NCBI RefSeq assembly: GCF_018101125.2
Contig: NZ_JAELVF020000001.1
Location: forward strand, 665,189 to 729,188
Source: Streptomyces tardus
Lineage (GTDB): Bacteria; Actinomycetota; Actinomycetes; Streptomycetales; Streptomycetaceae
Length of the DNA: 64,000 nt
Reading direction: 5' to 3'
Positions 1 through 7,156 of the stretch are shown piece by piece. Made by a program: the position numbers and the translations under genes. The first letter of the stretch is position 1. Every line of letters starts with the position of its first letter. The notes below the pieces were generated by a model, which worked only from the letters and a program-made list of their open reading frames with translations, was not told where the DNA came from and ran no database searches.

Positions 1-2
1 AT

Positions 3-176
3 CCCAGCGGACCGCAGCTGAAATTGGAGGGTCTCAGAAGCTGCGTGGACATGTACGTGCATGAGCTCGATTCACACGATGCGCGTGTCTACTGGAGGTC
101 GAACTTCCGTGACCGATACTCGGCCACCATTAACGGTTCCGACAATGGTCAGAGGCAACGAGCGTCGGCCGAGTGA
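3..176 (+). CDS. C-terminal end of an unknown protein (cut by left edge)
   Basis: An open frame runs in from the left edge and ends with TGA at 174-176, giving about 57 residues. The composition is balanced (LRSCVDMYVHELDSHDARVY, then a basic and polar tail), which looks like real protein. No family is recognised from so short a tail. The stop overlaps a GTG at 173-175 that may start the next gene, suggesting translational coupling. It could also be a non-coding open stretch. Confidence 0.4.
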   Translation, partial: PSGPQLKLEGLRSCVDMYVHELDSHDARVYWRSNFRDRYSATINGSDNGQRQRASAE

Positions 177-395
177 GCACCGCCAAGAATTGACTCGAAG
201 TACGTTGCATTGTCAACGGGCCGGTCGATTGCGATCGTTGAGGGCGCGGAGGTGCTCAGTGAGGCGATCGTCTCGGGCTTCTCGCACTGGGAGTCAGAGC
301 TCCAGGCACAGGTGAAGGCCGCAGTGGAAACGGTGACGACCGAGGCACACATTAATCTGTTCTGTTTCGAACCGGCTATTGATCGAGAGCTGAGA
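173..395 (+). pseudogene. Probable frameshifted small gene
   Basis: A GTG at 173 overlaps the preceding stop and encodes only MSTAKN before TGA at 191-193. Shifting by one base at that point gives a smooth continuation (DSKYVALSTGRSIAIVEGAE and onward, through ESELQAQVKAAVETVTTEAH). That has normal protein composition, while the opposite strand here does not. One extra T near position 191 would explain the break, either as a sequencing error or a true frameshift. The frame stays open to 737 but becomes rich in His and Pro after about 395, so the real 3' end is unclear. No family is recognised. Confidence 0.3.
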
Positions 396-608
396 TCAGA
401 ACTGGCCCTCTTCCATGACCGGGAAGTCGCTTCTTGCCCGAACAAGGAACTCCCCGTCCACTTCCCTGGTCCAGGCAGGGACCTGCCGTCGTATCCCCTC
501 GTCCTCCATGACACCTTGCACTGCTTCCCTCACCTGACCGGCCTGGTCACGAGAGGAAAGATTCTTGATGTCCAGCTCGATAGTTATTCCCACAGACATG
601 GCGTTCAC
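396..608 (-). CDS. Small hypothetical protein, 70 aa
   Basis: A GTG start at 608 gives an acidic, well-balanced 70-residue product (MSVGITIELDIKNLSSRDQA near the start, ending FPVMEEGQF). An internal ATG lies at residue 4. No signal peptide or membrane segment is visible and the family is not recognised. It is oriented toward the frameshifted plus-strand gene. The plus-strand translation of the same stretch is His/Pro rich, so this strand is the better candidate. No strong ribosome-binding site is evident. Confidence 0.4.
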   Translation of the reverse strand: MNAMSVGITIELDIKNLSSRDQAGQVREAVQGVMEDEGIRRQVPAWTREVDGEFLVRARSDFPVMEEGQF

Positions 609-802
609 TCTACCGGATTCGAGTACGTGATCCGGACGTGCTGGGCCCGGTGGTGTAACAAACGCGCTTCGGGCGGGCGAGCCTCGTTCTGCAGGACACG
701 CGGTTTTGTGCCGATATCGGCGCAGCAGACTTCATAGGGCCGCAGCGACAGCTGGGGGTGGAAGTTGACGACGAGGCGTCTTGCAGCTTTCCGGAAGTAG
801 AG

Positions 803-1357
803 GTGAGGATCATTCTGCGTCGTAAGTCAGTTCACTCGAGGATTGCCGCTGTCGCGGCCTTGGCCATCACATGCGGAGGGTGCAGTGAGATGCAGACCGT
901 AGAACAGAGACTTGGATATGAGCCGAGAGTCAGCGCCCCGCAGAAGGAGGAAACGACAGTCGATGGCGTATCGGGTCAGATTCTCGACTGGATGGGAGTC
1001 AGTGGCAAGAGGACTGGGGGTCGGGCCGGGGAGAGTACGTGTTTCGCATCGGGCAAGGAAATAGACGAGTACTACACGGTGAGCCATATCTGGTCGATCT
1101 ACGACCTGACCGAGGGCAGCTACAGGGACGCGATGGAGAATCTTCGGGAGCAACTACCCAAGAACGGCTGGAAGATCACCGAGGATGGGCCTGCCAACTC
1201 ATCCGCCAAGCAGCCGCAGATCGTCGCACACCACCCGCAGAGCGAGCACACGTTTTTCGCAGAGTGGCAATGGAAGCGCCCCGACCCGAGGAATGAACTG
1301 ATCTACATCAGCGTCGACTCTCGGTGTATGAAGAAGCCGCAGGCGGAGGCCGAGTAG
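803..1357 (+). CDS. Small secreted protein or lipoprotein, 184 aa
   Basis: The chosen start is GTG 803, preceded by a purine-rich site (ggaagtagag). It gives a basic N-terminus (MRIILRRKSVHSR), a hydrophobic stretch (IAAVAALAIT) and then Cys residues (CGGC). This suggests export, perhaps as a lipoprotein, although the lipobox is imperfect. The mature part is polar, with an aromatic-rich middle (YTVSHIWSIYDLTEGSYRDA) and a segment resembling small actinobacterial lipoproteins in which a helix precedes a GWKI strand. The family is not recognised. An upstream in-frame start at 758 would bury the signal and is rejected. Confidence 0.6.
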   Translation: MRIILRRKSVHSRIAAVAALAITCGGCSEMQTVEQRLGYEPRVSAPQKEETTVDGVSGQILDWMGVSGKRTGGRAGESTCFASGKEIDEYYTVSHIWSIYDLTEGSYRDAMENLREQLPKNGWKITEDGPANSSAKQPQIVAHHPQSEHTFFAEWQWKRPDPRNELIYISVDSRCMKKPQAEAE

Positions 1358-1620
1358 GCGCTTTGAGCTACCAATGGGTCTGGTGAGGCCAGTGGCCTCC
1401 GGAACGTTCGGTTGTCCGGATCGGGGAAGCCGGCTGCGGAGGCGCACGGGCAGGGTGCCGGAGCGCCGGGTGCGCGGGAGTCGCGGGTAGTGGAGGTAGG
1501 GGTTTGCGGTGGGCGGGGGCTGTTGTGCGCGGTCGCGGTCCTGTTGGGCGGGCGGCTGGGGTGGCTGCCCACGTGGTGGCGTGGTGGGCAGCCGGGGTGA
1601 GTGGTGCGTGGGTGAGCGGG
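1358..1620. other. Intergenic, no gene seen
   Basis: This lies between the stop of the secreted protein and the stop of the first RsbW-like ATPase gene, which are transcribed toward each other. Frames here give only Arg/Pro/Gly-rich low-complexity translations. From 1561 it is part of the duplicated segment shared with 3406 onward. Confidence 0.5.
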
Positions 1621-2182
1621 TCAGGTGGTCAGTTCGAACCAGGTGACTTTGCCGGAGGGGTCGGAGTCGAGGGAGTAGCGGCCCCAGTTGTGGGACAGGT
1701 GGTGGACGAGGTAGAGGCCGCGGCCGAAGGGGTCGGTGGTGGTGAGGGGCAGAGGTTCGGGCAGTTCGGGGTGGCTGTCCCAGACGCTGACGCGAACGAT
1801 GCCGTCGCGGGCGCGGGCTCGTACGTAGATGGGGCTGTCGGCGTGCTTGACGGCGTTGCCGACGAGTTCGCTGGTGAGCAACTCGGCTGTCTCGACGGCT
1901 GATTGGCACACGTCGTAGGTCAGCAGGGCGATGCGGACGGAGTGGCGGACGATGCGTACCGCGCGGGGGTTGTTGGTGAGTTGAAGGCTGCACTCCCATG
2001 TGTCGGGCGGGTTGGTGGTGGGACGGACGTTGGTGGGTGGAGTGAACGGGCCGGCGGGGGTCGCGGGCGGGGCGGTGGACACAGTTCTCCCAAGGTCGAG
2101 GTGGGGAAGTTGAGTTGGTGTCACAGTCCGGGTGGTGGCGATGCCGTACCGCCGCGCGCAAGCAGCACGGTGTACTTCCGAC
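1561..2182. repeat. Direct repeat copy 1 (RsbW-like ATPase gene and flank)
   Basis: This stretch is nearly identical to 3406-4027 at a constant offset of 1845 bases. The repeat covers the ATPase gene plus about 60 bases beyond its stop, and it ends at the start codon, just before the divergent promoter region. The adjoining HTH regulators are clearly diverged, so similarity drops abruptly at the promoter side. Confidence 0.9.
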
Positions 2183-2184
2183 AT
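1621..2184 (-). CDS. RsbW-like ATP-binding protein (HATPase_c), cassette copy 1
   Basis: The 187-residue product has a Pro/Thr-rich N-terminus of about 60 residues followed by a GHKL-type ATPase fold. The N-box region is ELLTSELVGNAVKHA and a late glycine motif is FGRGLYLVHHLSHNWG. This is the small anti-sigma-factor-like kinase family that streptomycetes carry in many copies beside WhiJ-type regulators. ATG 2184 is chosen because the second copy aligns to it. Longer upstream frames would run into the divergent promoter. It diverges from the HTH gene at 2328. The target sigma or anti-anti-sigma factor is unknown. Confidence 0.85.
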   Translation of the reverse strand: MSEVHRAACARRYGIATTRTVTPTQLPHLDLGRTVSTAPPATPAGPFTPPTNVRPTTNPPDTWECSLQLTNNPRAVRIVRHSVRIALLTYDVCQSAVETAELLTSELVGNAVKHADSPIYVRARARDGIVRVSVWDSHPELPEPLPLTTTDPFGRGLYLVHHLSHNWGRYSLDSDPSGKVTWFELTT

Positions 2185-2327
2185 CCAGACGACGTGCCGT
2201 GAGTGACGCACTACCGAAAGTACACGGCCGGGATGAAATATGTCTACCGAACATTGAACTAGTGTCATCCATGCGTGGCGATAAGGTGACCCCTGGCCTG
2301 ACCGACGACAGAGGGAGACGGGCCTCG

Positions 2328-3179
2328 ATGGCACAGAGGACTGCCCCGACCGCTCGCCAGCAACGACTGGGCTACGAGCTACGGAGACTGCGTGAGCATG
2401 CGGACCTGTCAACTACCGCCGCCGCGAAGCTGCTTGGCGTCACCCAGTCTCGCGTCAGCAATACAGAATCCGCGCGCATCCCTGTAAGCGCGGACAGGAT
2501 TCGAACTCTTGCGTACGAGCTTGGCTGTGCCGATCACCAGTTCGTGGATTCGCTGGCTGCCATGGCGACAGGACGATCACGCGGCTGGTGGGAGGAGTAC
2601 CGGGAAATCCTGCCAGCGTTCATGCTGGACCTGGCTGAGATGGAGCACTACGCGGCAGCGCTACGAAGCACACAGGTGCTGTACCTGCCGGGACACCTGC
2701 AAACCGTCGACTACGCCCGGCATGTCTTCCGGAGCAACATCCCGACACCGTCGCCGCCACTCGTGGAGTTCCTGACCTCACACCGCGTGAAGCGCCAGCA
2801 GGTCCTGTACCGAGAAGCGCCTTTGCCGTTCATCGCCATGATCCACGAGGCTGCGCTGCGTATAAGAGTCGGCGACGACAAGGTCATGAAGGAACAGCTC
2901 AAGCACATCGCCGAGGTGAGCGAGCTCCCCCACATCACAGTTCTCGTCGTTCCCTACTCCGCAGGGCTCATGCCCGGCTCTGGTCAGACTGTCCTCTACG
3001 CCGAGGGCCCGGTACCCCGACTGGACACAGTCCAACTCGACACCGAGCATGGTGCGGAGTTCTTGTTCTCAGATTCCCAACTGGATAAGTACCGAACGCT
3101 GTTGGAGCGTACCGAGCGTATGGCGCTGTCCCCCACCGCATCCCGTGAGCTGATCACCTCGATCGCTCGAAGCCGCTGA
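2328..3179 (+). CDS. WhiJ-type HTH regulator (XRE HTH + DUF5753), copy 1
   Basis: The 283-residue protein begins ARQQRLGYELRRLREHADLS, a typical XRE helix-turn-helix start; the recognition helix region is LLGVTQSRVSNTESARI (residues about 40-57). From residue 100 it has the DUF5753 domain (LYLPGHLQTVDYARHVF, then a SHRVKRQQVLYRE strand-helix). ATG 2328 follows a gagggagac ribosome-binding site; an earlier in-frame ATG at 2271 is less likely. The DUF397 gene follows 13 bases downstream. Relatives of this pair affect development and antibiotic production in streptomycetes, and an antitoxin-like relationship has been proposed. The function here is inferred. Confidence 0.88.
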   Translation: MAQRTAPTARQQRLGYELRRLREHADLSTTAAAKLLGVTQSRVSNTESARIPVSADRIRTLAYELGCADHQFVDSLAAMATGRSRGWWEEYREILPAFMLDLAEMEHYAAALRSTQVLYLPGHLQTVDYARHVFRSNIPTPSPPLVEFLTSHRVKRQQVLYREAPLPFIAMIHEAALRIRVGDDKVMKEQLKHIAEVSELPHITVLVVPYSAGLMPGSGQTVLYAEGPVPRLDTVQLDTEHGAEFLFSDSQLDKYRTLLERTERMALSPTASRELITSIARSR

Positions 3180-3192
3180 GAGGTTGCCTGAC

Positions 3193-3393
3193 ATGTCGTC
3201 GCCGAAGCACATTCATTGGGAGAAATCTTCGTTCAGCGGCCAAGGCAACAACTGTGTGGAGCTTGGTAGTTCAGGCGGGGACGGGGTTGTGTTCGTGCGG
3301 GAGTCGGATGAGCCGTGGGCGGTGTTGTGCAGCTCACCGGAACGGGTTGAGGGGCTCCTGAGGGCCGTACGGGACGGGCGGTTGGAGCTTTAG
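3193..3393 (+). CDS. DUF397 protein, cassette copy 1
   Basis: A 66-residue protein with the DUF397 hallmarks: WEKSSFSGQGNNCVEL near the start, VFVRESDEP in the middle, and a C-terminal helix ending VRDGRLEL. ATG 3193 is preferred over the upstream TTG 3184, since family members begin just before the Trp-Lys-Ser-Ser motif. It is 13 bases behind the HTH gene and so likely co-transcribed. DUF397 proteins are small partners of WhiJ-type regulators; their biochemical activity is not established from sequence. Confidence 0.88.
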   Translation: MSSPKHIHWEKSSFSGQGNNCVELGSSGGDGVVFVRESDEPWAVLCSSPERVEGLLRAVRDGRLEL

Positions 3394-3405
3394 AAGGCGA
3401 CTGGT

Positions 3406-4027
3406 GTGGCTGCCCACGTGGTGGCGTGGTGGGCAGCCGGGGTGAGTGGTGCGTGGGTGAGCGGGTCAGGTGGTGAGTTCGAACCAGGTGACCTTGCCGG
3501 AGGAGTCGGAGTCGAGGGAGTAGCGGCCCCAGTTGTGGGACAGGTGGTGGACGAGGTAGAGGCCGCGGCCGAATGGGTCGGTGGTGGTGAGGGGCAGAGG
3601 TTCGGGCAGTTCGGGGTGGCTGTCCCAGACGCTGACCCGGACGATGCCGTCGCGGGCGCGGGCTCGTACGTAGATGGGGCTGTCGGCGTGCTTGACGGCG
3701 TTGCCGACGAGTTCGCTGGTGAGCAACTCGGCTGTCTCGACGGCTGATTGGCACACGTCGTAGGTCAGCAGGGCGATGCGGACGGAGTGGCGGACGATGC
3801 GTACCGCGCGGGGGTTGTTGGTGAGTTGAAGGCTGCACTCCCATGTGTCGGGCGGGTTGGTGGTGGGACGGACGTTGGTGGGTGGAGTGAACGGGCCGGC
3901 GGGGGTCGCGGGCGGGACAGTGGCCACAGTTCTCCCAAGGTCGAGGTGGGGAAGTTGAGTTGGTGTCACAGTCCGGACGGTGGCGATGCCGTACCGCCGC
4001 GCGCAAGCAGCACGGTGCACTTCCGAC
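3406..4027. repeat. Direct repeat copy 2 (RsbW-like ATPase gene and flank)
   Basis: Second copy of the 1561-2182 segment. The few differences change only a handful of amino acids in the ATPase (for example ATTRT to ATVRT, and DPSGK to DSSGK). The neighbouring regulator and DUF397 genes are far less similar, which suggests gene conversion or a recent duplication limited to the ATPase. Confidence 0.9.
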
Positions 4028-4029
4028 AC
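3466..4029 (-). CDS. RsbW-like ATP-binding protein (HATPase_c), cassette copy 2
   Basis: 187 residues, nearly identical to the copy at 1621-2184, with the same NAVKHA N-box and FGRGLYLVHHL glycine motif. The start here is GTG 4029 where copy 1 has ATG. It diverges from the second HTH regulator (4156) across 126 bases and converges on the first DUF397 gene, 72 bases away. The two copies should be functionally interchangeable, so any specificity between the cassettes must come from the regulators. Confidence 0.85.
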   Translation of the reverse strand: MSEVHRAACARRYGIATVRTVTPTQLPHLDLGRTVATVPPATPAGPFTPPTNVRPTTNPPDTWECSLQLTNNPRAVRIVRHSVRIALLTYDVCQSAVETAELLTSELVGNAVKHADSPIYVRARARDGIVRVSVWDSHPELPEPLPLTTTDPFGRGLYLVHHLSHNWGRYSLDSDSSGKVTWFELTT

Positions 4030-4099
4030 CGGACGAAACGGAGTTACCGATGCGCTACCGACAGTAGGGGATTCGGTCTCACTCATTCAACCCCATCGG

Positions 4100-4113
4100 G
4101 TACATTCATGTAC
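4100..4113. promoter_or_regulatory. Palindrome in divergent promoter region
   Basis: gtacattcatgtac is a perfect 14-base palindrome in the 126-base gap between the second ATPase gene and the second HTH regulator. The region is locally AT-richer than its surroundings. It is a reasonable candidate operator for the regulator itself, but nothing equivalent was found in the gap of copy 1. Confidence 0.35.
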
Positions 4114-4155
4114 CTACATAGGATCTCAGGTGCGCACCCAGACGAAGGGGTATCG

Positions 4156-5007
4156 ATGCCGCCCAGGACTACGACGACAGCACGCCAGCGTCGGCTGGGC
4201 TACGAGCTGCGGAAACTACGCCAACGTGCCGGCCTCAGCGCTACCGAAGCAGGCAAGCAGCTGGGCCTCGACCAGTCACGGATCAGCAACATCGAGGCAG
4301 CCCGATTCGGGATCAGCGCTGACCGGGTTCGCACTTTCGCCTACAACTACGGCTGCGCGGACAGCGGTTACGTCGACGCGCTCGCCGCCATGACCACCTC
4401 GCGCAGGAAGGACTGGTGGGACGAGTACGCAAGTACGCTTCCCAGCGGCCTCCTCGACCTGGCGGAGACCGAGCACCACGCCAGTGCCATAGAAACGGCG
4501 CAGACGACGCATCTGCCCGGGCTGCTGCAGACTGTGGACTACGCACGCTCCGTCTTCCGTCAGTCAATCCCGAACCTGCCTCCACCACAGGTCGAGTTCC
4601 GGGTCTCGCACCGGATCAAGCGACAGGACCTGCTGTACAGAAACGTTCCCGTCGCCTACAGAGCCGTGATTCACGAGGCCGCGCTGCGGATGCAGTTCGG
4701 TGGGGCCGACGTGACACGCGAGCAACTCGCGCACATCCTCGACATGAGCGAGCGCGAGCACATCACGATTCTGGTCATCCCGTTCACCGCTGGCGCGTTC
4801 CCGGGTGCGGGTCAGAGTGTCCTCTACGCTCACGGGCCGGTGCCTCAGCTCGACACCGTGCAACTCGACTCAGAGCACGGGTCGTTGTTCCTCGAAGCCG
4901 AGGGTCAGCTTGAGAAGTACCGTACGTTCATGCGGGAGTTCGAGTCAGTAGCCGTCGACGATCACGCATCGCGCAGCATCATCCGGCGGGTCATCGAAAG
5001 CCTTTGA
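4156..5007 (+). CDS. WhiJ-type HTH regulator (XRE HTH + DUF5753), copy 2
   Basis: 283 residues, the same length and plan as the copy at 2328: ARQRRLGYELRKLRQRAGLS, recognition region LGLDQSRISNIEAARFG, then DUF5753 with HLPGLLQTVDYARSVF and SHRIKRQDLLYRN. ATG 4156 gives the matching N-terminus. Identity to copy 1 is clearly well below that of the ATPase pair, with divergence spread over both domains. The DUF397 gene follows after 10 bases. It is likely co-regulated with the divergent ATPase gene. Confidence 0.88.
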   Translation: MPPRTTTTARQRRLGYELRKLRQRAGLSATEAGKQLGLDQSRISNIEAARFGISADRVRTFAYNYGCADSGYVDALAAMTTSRRKDWWDEYASTLPSGLLDLAETEHHASAIETAQTTHLPGLLQTVDYARSVFRQSIPNLPPPQVEFRVSHRIKRQDLLYRNVPVAYRAVIHEAALRMQFGGADVTREQLAHILDMSEREHITILVIPFTAGAFPGAGQSVLYAHGPVPQLDTVQLDSEHGSLFLEAEGQLEKYRTFMREFESVAVDDHASRSIIRRVIESL

Positions 5008-5017
5008 GGAGTCCACG

Positions 5018-5209
5018 ATGAGCGACGTCAAGTGGCAGAAGTCGAGCTACAGCAGTGAAGGCAACAACTGTATGGAGCTGGGGCGTTCACGCACGTCGGA
5101 CGAAGTTCACGTCCGGGAGTCCGAGGACCCCGGAACGGTGTTGCACAGCTCTCCGGCGCGCATCGCCGGGCTGCTGGATGCCGTACGGGACGGGCGGTTG
5201 GAGCTGTAG
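5018..5209 (+). CDS. DUF397 protein, cassette copy 2
   Basis: 63 residues with the family pattern WQKSSYSSEGNNCMEL, VHVRESEDPG and the C-terminal VRDGRLEL, which it shares with copy 1. The start codon follows gaggagtccacg, so the ribosome-binding site is good, and the gene sits 10 bases behind its HTH partner. Its stop codon overlaps the start of a strong terminator hairpin. Confidence 0.88.
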   Translation: MSDVKWQKSSYSSEGNNCMELGRSRTSDEVHVRESEDPGTVLHSSPARIAGLLDAVRDGRLEL

Positions 5210-5257
5210 CAACGAGTGAGGGGCGGCTTCGTTCGAAGCCGCCCCTCACTCGTTGCT
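5208..5257. terminator. Strong bidirectional terminator hairpin
   Basis: A perfect 24-base stem (5208-5231 with 5234-5257) closes on a tiny loop and is followed by tttg. It separates the DUF397 gene from the OmpA-like gene, which approaches from the other strand and stops at 5268. It should serve both convergent units. Confidence 0.85.
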
Positions 5258-5267
5258 TTGAGGTTGC

Positions 5268-5711
5268 TCAGTCGGCGCGTTGGAAGGAGATCTCGACGCG
5301 GCGGTTCTGGGCTCGGCCGTCTTCCGTGGAGTTGTCAGCGATGGGGAAGTCCTCGCTGTAGCCACGGATGTTGAACTTGAGCGAGGAGTCCTTGAGGGAC
5401 TTCAGCAGGATCTTGTGGACGGCTTCGGCGCGTTCCTGGGACAGCCTCTTGCCGTTCTCGTACGAGCCGAGGTTGTCGGTGAAGCCGTAGACGCTGACCT
5501 CGCTGGCCTTCTGCTTGTTGATCTCGGCAGCGATGTCGGCGATGCGGGAGTTGACCTTCTTGTTGAGCTTCGAGCTGTTCTTTCCGAAGAGAACTTCGGC
5601 CTGGAGCGTGAACTTGGTCTGCTCGTTGGTCTCTTCGCGACGCTCCTCGGCGACTCCGCTGCCCGACTCGTCCTCGTCGTCGTCCTCGGCCGGCGGCGCG
5701 CTGAACGACGG
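5268..5711 (-). pseudogene. OmpA-like protein, C-terminal part (gene interrupted)
   Basis: This encodes an OmpA/MotB-type peptidoglycan-associated domain: LQAEVLFGKNSSKLNKKV, SVYGFTDNLGSYENGKRLSQ, RAEAVHKIL, and GRAQNRRVEISFQ at the end. The acidic linker DDDEDESGSG precedes it. Upstream of about 5711 the sequence stops being OmpA-like and becomes an inverted fragment of a LuxR-type regulator. The matching N-terminus with signal peptide is found at 6313-6565. The real gene was therefore probably one frame from 6565 to 5268, and the material between is foreign. It would be the last gene of the pilus cluster. Confidence 0.75.
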
Positions 5712-5845
5712 GATGCGAGTACTGCGCGGACGCAGCAGCACCACCGGACCGGCGGTGCCGTTCCGGCCGCTCACCGAGGCGCTGATGTCGCTCTTCCGCA
5801 GCGGCGACCCGCCCGACGGCGTCCTCCTCGGCCCCTACCGTCCGG
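5712..5845 (+). pseudogene. Orphan fragment of a LuxR-family AAA regulator (middle part)
   Basis: The plus strand reads MRVLRGRSSTTGPAVPFRPL and TEALMSLFRSGDPPDGVLLG. This matches the region after the P-loop in large LuxR/AAA (LAL-type) regulators, where a GRA or GRS segment is followed by PFRPLTEAL. No start, stop or flanking domains are attached. It abuts the left arm of an inverted repeat, so it belongs to a chimeric junction rather than a functional gene. Confidence 0.55.
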
Positions 5846-6475
5846 CGCCGACCGCAGTAGCCGATGAGACGCCTTACGGTCCTGCGAACGACAAGCCTCC
5901 AGTCGAGATCGACACAAACTCACCGAAACTGATGATGCGTGACGGTGCCACGCTCGACAAGGCTCGTGTCATCGACATCGTGCAGGTCGTCGAGGAGGGC
6001 GGTGGAGTGGGCGGAGGCGAGCAGCAGCCGCAGCACCGCCTCGCCGACGCCCGACAGGGACGCGGGGGCGTGGTCTTCGTCGTCGGCGAGGGCATTGCCG
6101 AGCTGCTCCAGCTGAGGGTCCCTCCCGACCAGGGAACGCGTATGGGAGCGCATGATTGAGGATGATAAGCAGAAATCCTGCCCGGACGGCAGGGTGCGTG
6201 ACACTCGTCCCGAGGTCCGGGCGCGCTGCGAGGGGTGGTTCGCGTGGTGGTGCGTGGTCGTGCGTGTGGTGCTCGGCGAGGCGGTGCTGCGGCTGCTGCT
6301 CGCCTCCGCCCACTCCACCGCCCTCCTCGACGACCTGCACGATGTCGATGACACGAGCCTTGTCGAGCGTGGCACCGTCACGCATCATCAGTTTCGGTGA
6401 GTTTGTGTCGATCTCGACTGGAGGCTTGTCGTTCGCAGGACCGTAAGGCGTCTCATCGGCTACTGCGGTCGGCGC
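5845..6475. repeat. Inverted repeat, 203-base arms, inside the OmpA-like gene
   Basis: Arms 5845-6047 and 6273-6475 are exact reverse complements. They carry the codons for DETPYGPANDKPPVEIDTNS of the OmpA-like protein in both directions. The 225-base spacer carries a LuxR-regulator N-terminus. No transposase or terminal repeats are present, so it is not an insertion sequence. Confidence 0.9.
6048..6153 (-). pseudogene. Orphan N-terminus of a LuxR-family AAA regulator
   Basis: ATG 6153 begins MRSHTRSLVGRDPQLEQLGN, the standard start of LAL-type regulators (LVGRDPELE pattern) just before the ATP-binding module. The P-loop that should follow is missing; the frame passes into the inverted-repeat arm instead. 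The plus strand at 6047-6095 reads GRGGVVFVVGE, which resembles the segment leading to the P-loop in the opposite orientation. The AT-richer stretch 6154-6272 may be this gene's own upstream region. Confidence 0.5.
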
Positions 6476-6565
6476 TCCGACCATCGTGAGAGTTATCGCC
6501 ACAGCGCTTACGCCGACTCCGGTTGCAAGTGATCGGCGGCTGGAGGAGAGGCGCATCCCTGTCAC
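6313..6565 (-). pseudogene. OmpA-like protein, N-terminal part with signal peptide
   Basis: GTG 6565 overlaps the stop of the preceding lipoprotein gene by four bases (GTGA), so the two are translationally coupled. An ATG at 6556 is an alternative. The product has a signal peptide (RRSLATGVGVSAVAITLTMV, then GAPTAVA) and a mature start DETPYGPANDKPPVEI, reaching VIDIVQVVEE. The frame then leaves the OmpA-like sequence at the inverted-repeat junction. It is read as the missing half of the gene ending at 5268. Confidence 0.7.
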
Positions 6566-7131
6566 CCTTCCGAGAGTTCGAGGCCGACTGGCGACATCGT
6601 GGGCAGCTGGAACTGAACCTTCTTGACTTCCTTCGGCGGTGCGGGGAACTGAGCGAAAATTGGCCGGCTATCTCCGGCCTTCGTCAGCGGGATGTCGGTG
6701 GTGCACAGACACTGCCCGTCAGTGTCACGCAGGATCATGTACCGCTTCTTGCCCTGGGTATCAACCAATGTTGCACCCGAGATGTCGGATTTCGACTTGA
6801 TGCTTGCCTCTTGAGACTTGAGGCGCACAGGGTCGAAAGCTTCGTCGCTCTTGTTGTTCAGCGTTGCTTGAATCGTGACGAACCCGCCCTCGTCACGCAG
6901 CGCTGAGTGAACTGAGACCACTACTCCGTTCGGTCCCTTGAGCTCACCCAACAGCTTGTCGGTGTCCACATCATCAGTGTTTCGGCCACCCGAGTTCCCA
7001 GCCTTGTCGTCGCCGGGCTTCTTCTCCTCGTCCGAGTCGGAGTCACCCCCTCCCCCGCACGCCACCAGAGCGCAAGACAGCGCAGCTGCCACTACAGCGT
7101 GCATCGCTATGCGAGCAGGCCGGGTACCCAT
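6562..7131 (-). CDS. Lipoprotein, 189 aa, in the pilus cluster
   Basis: The N-terminus MHAVVAAALSCALVACGGGG contains a clear lipobox (LVAC), followed by an Asp/Glu/Lys-rich linker of about 40 residues. The folded part (GVVVSVHSALRDEGGFVTIQ and onward) looks like a small beta domain of the type used by lipoproteins that hold ligands or partners; two Cys are close together (GQCLCTT). No precise family is recognised. It is coupled to the OmpA-like gene by a GTGA overlap and lies 25 bases behind the TadG-like gene. A role in envelope anchoring of the pilus-type machine is inferred from position only. Confidence 0.75.
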   Translation of the reverse strand: MGTRPARIAMHAVVAAALSCALVACGGGGDSDSDEEKKPGDDKAGNSGGRNTDDVDTDKLLGELKGPNGVVVSVHSALRDEGGFVTIQATLNNKSDEAFDPVRLKSQEASIKSKSDISGATLVDTQGKKRYMILRDTDGQCLCTTDIPLTKAGDSRPIFAQFPAPPKEVKKVQFQLPTMSPVGLELSEG

Positions 7132-7156
7132 AGGTTCGCCTTTCGAAGTCAGTCCA

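Noticed and set aside
396..737. Continuation of the plus-strand frame from 210
   Set aside because: After about 395 the translation becomes His/Pro/Cys-rich, and the minus strand gives a better protein.
5280..5867. Plus-strand frame across the OmpA-like C-terminal half
   Set aside because: Antisense of a clear OmpA domain; Val/Leu/Asp-rich shadow without motifs.
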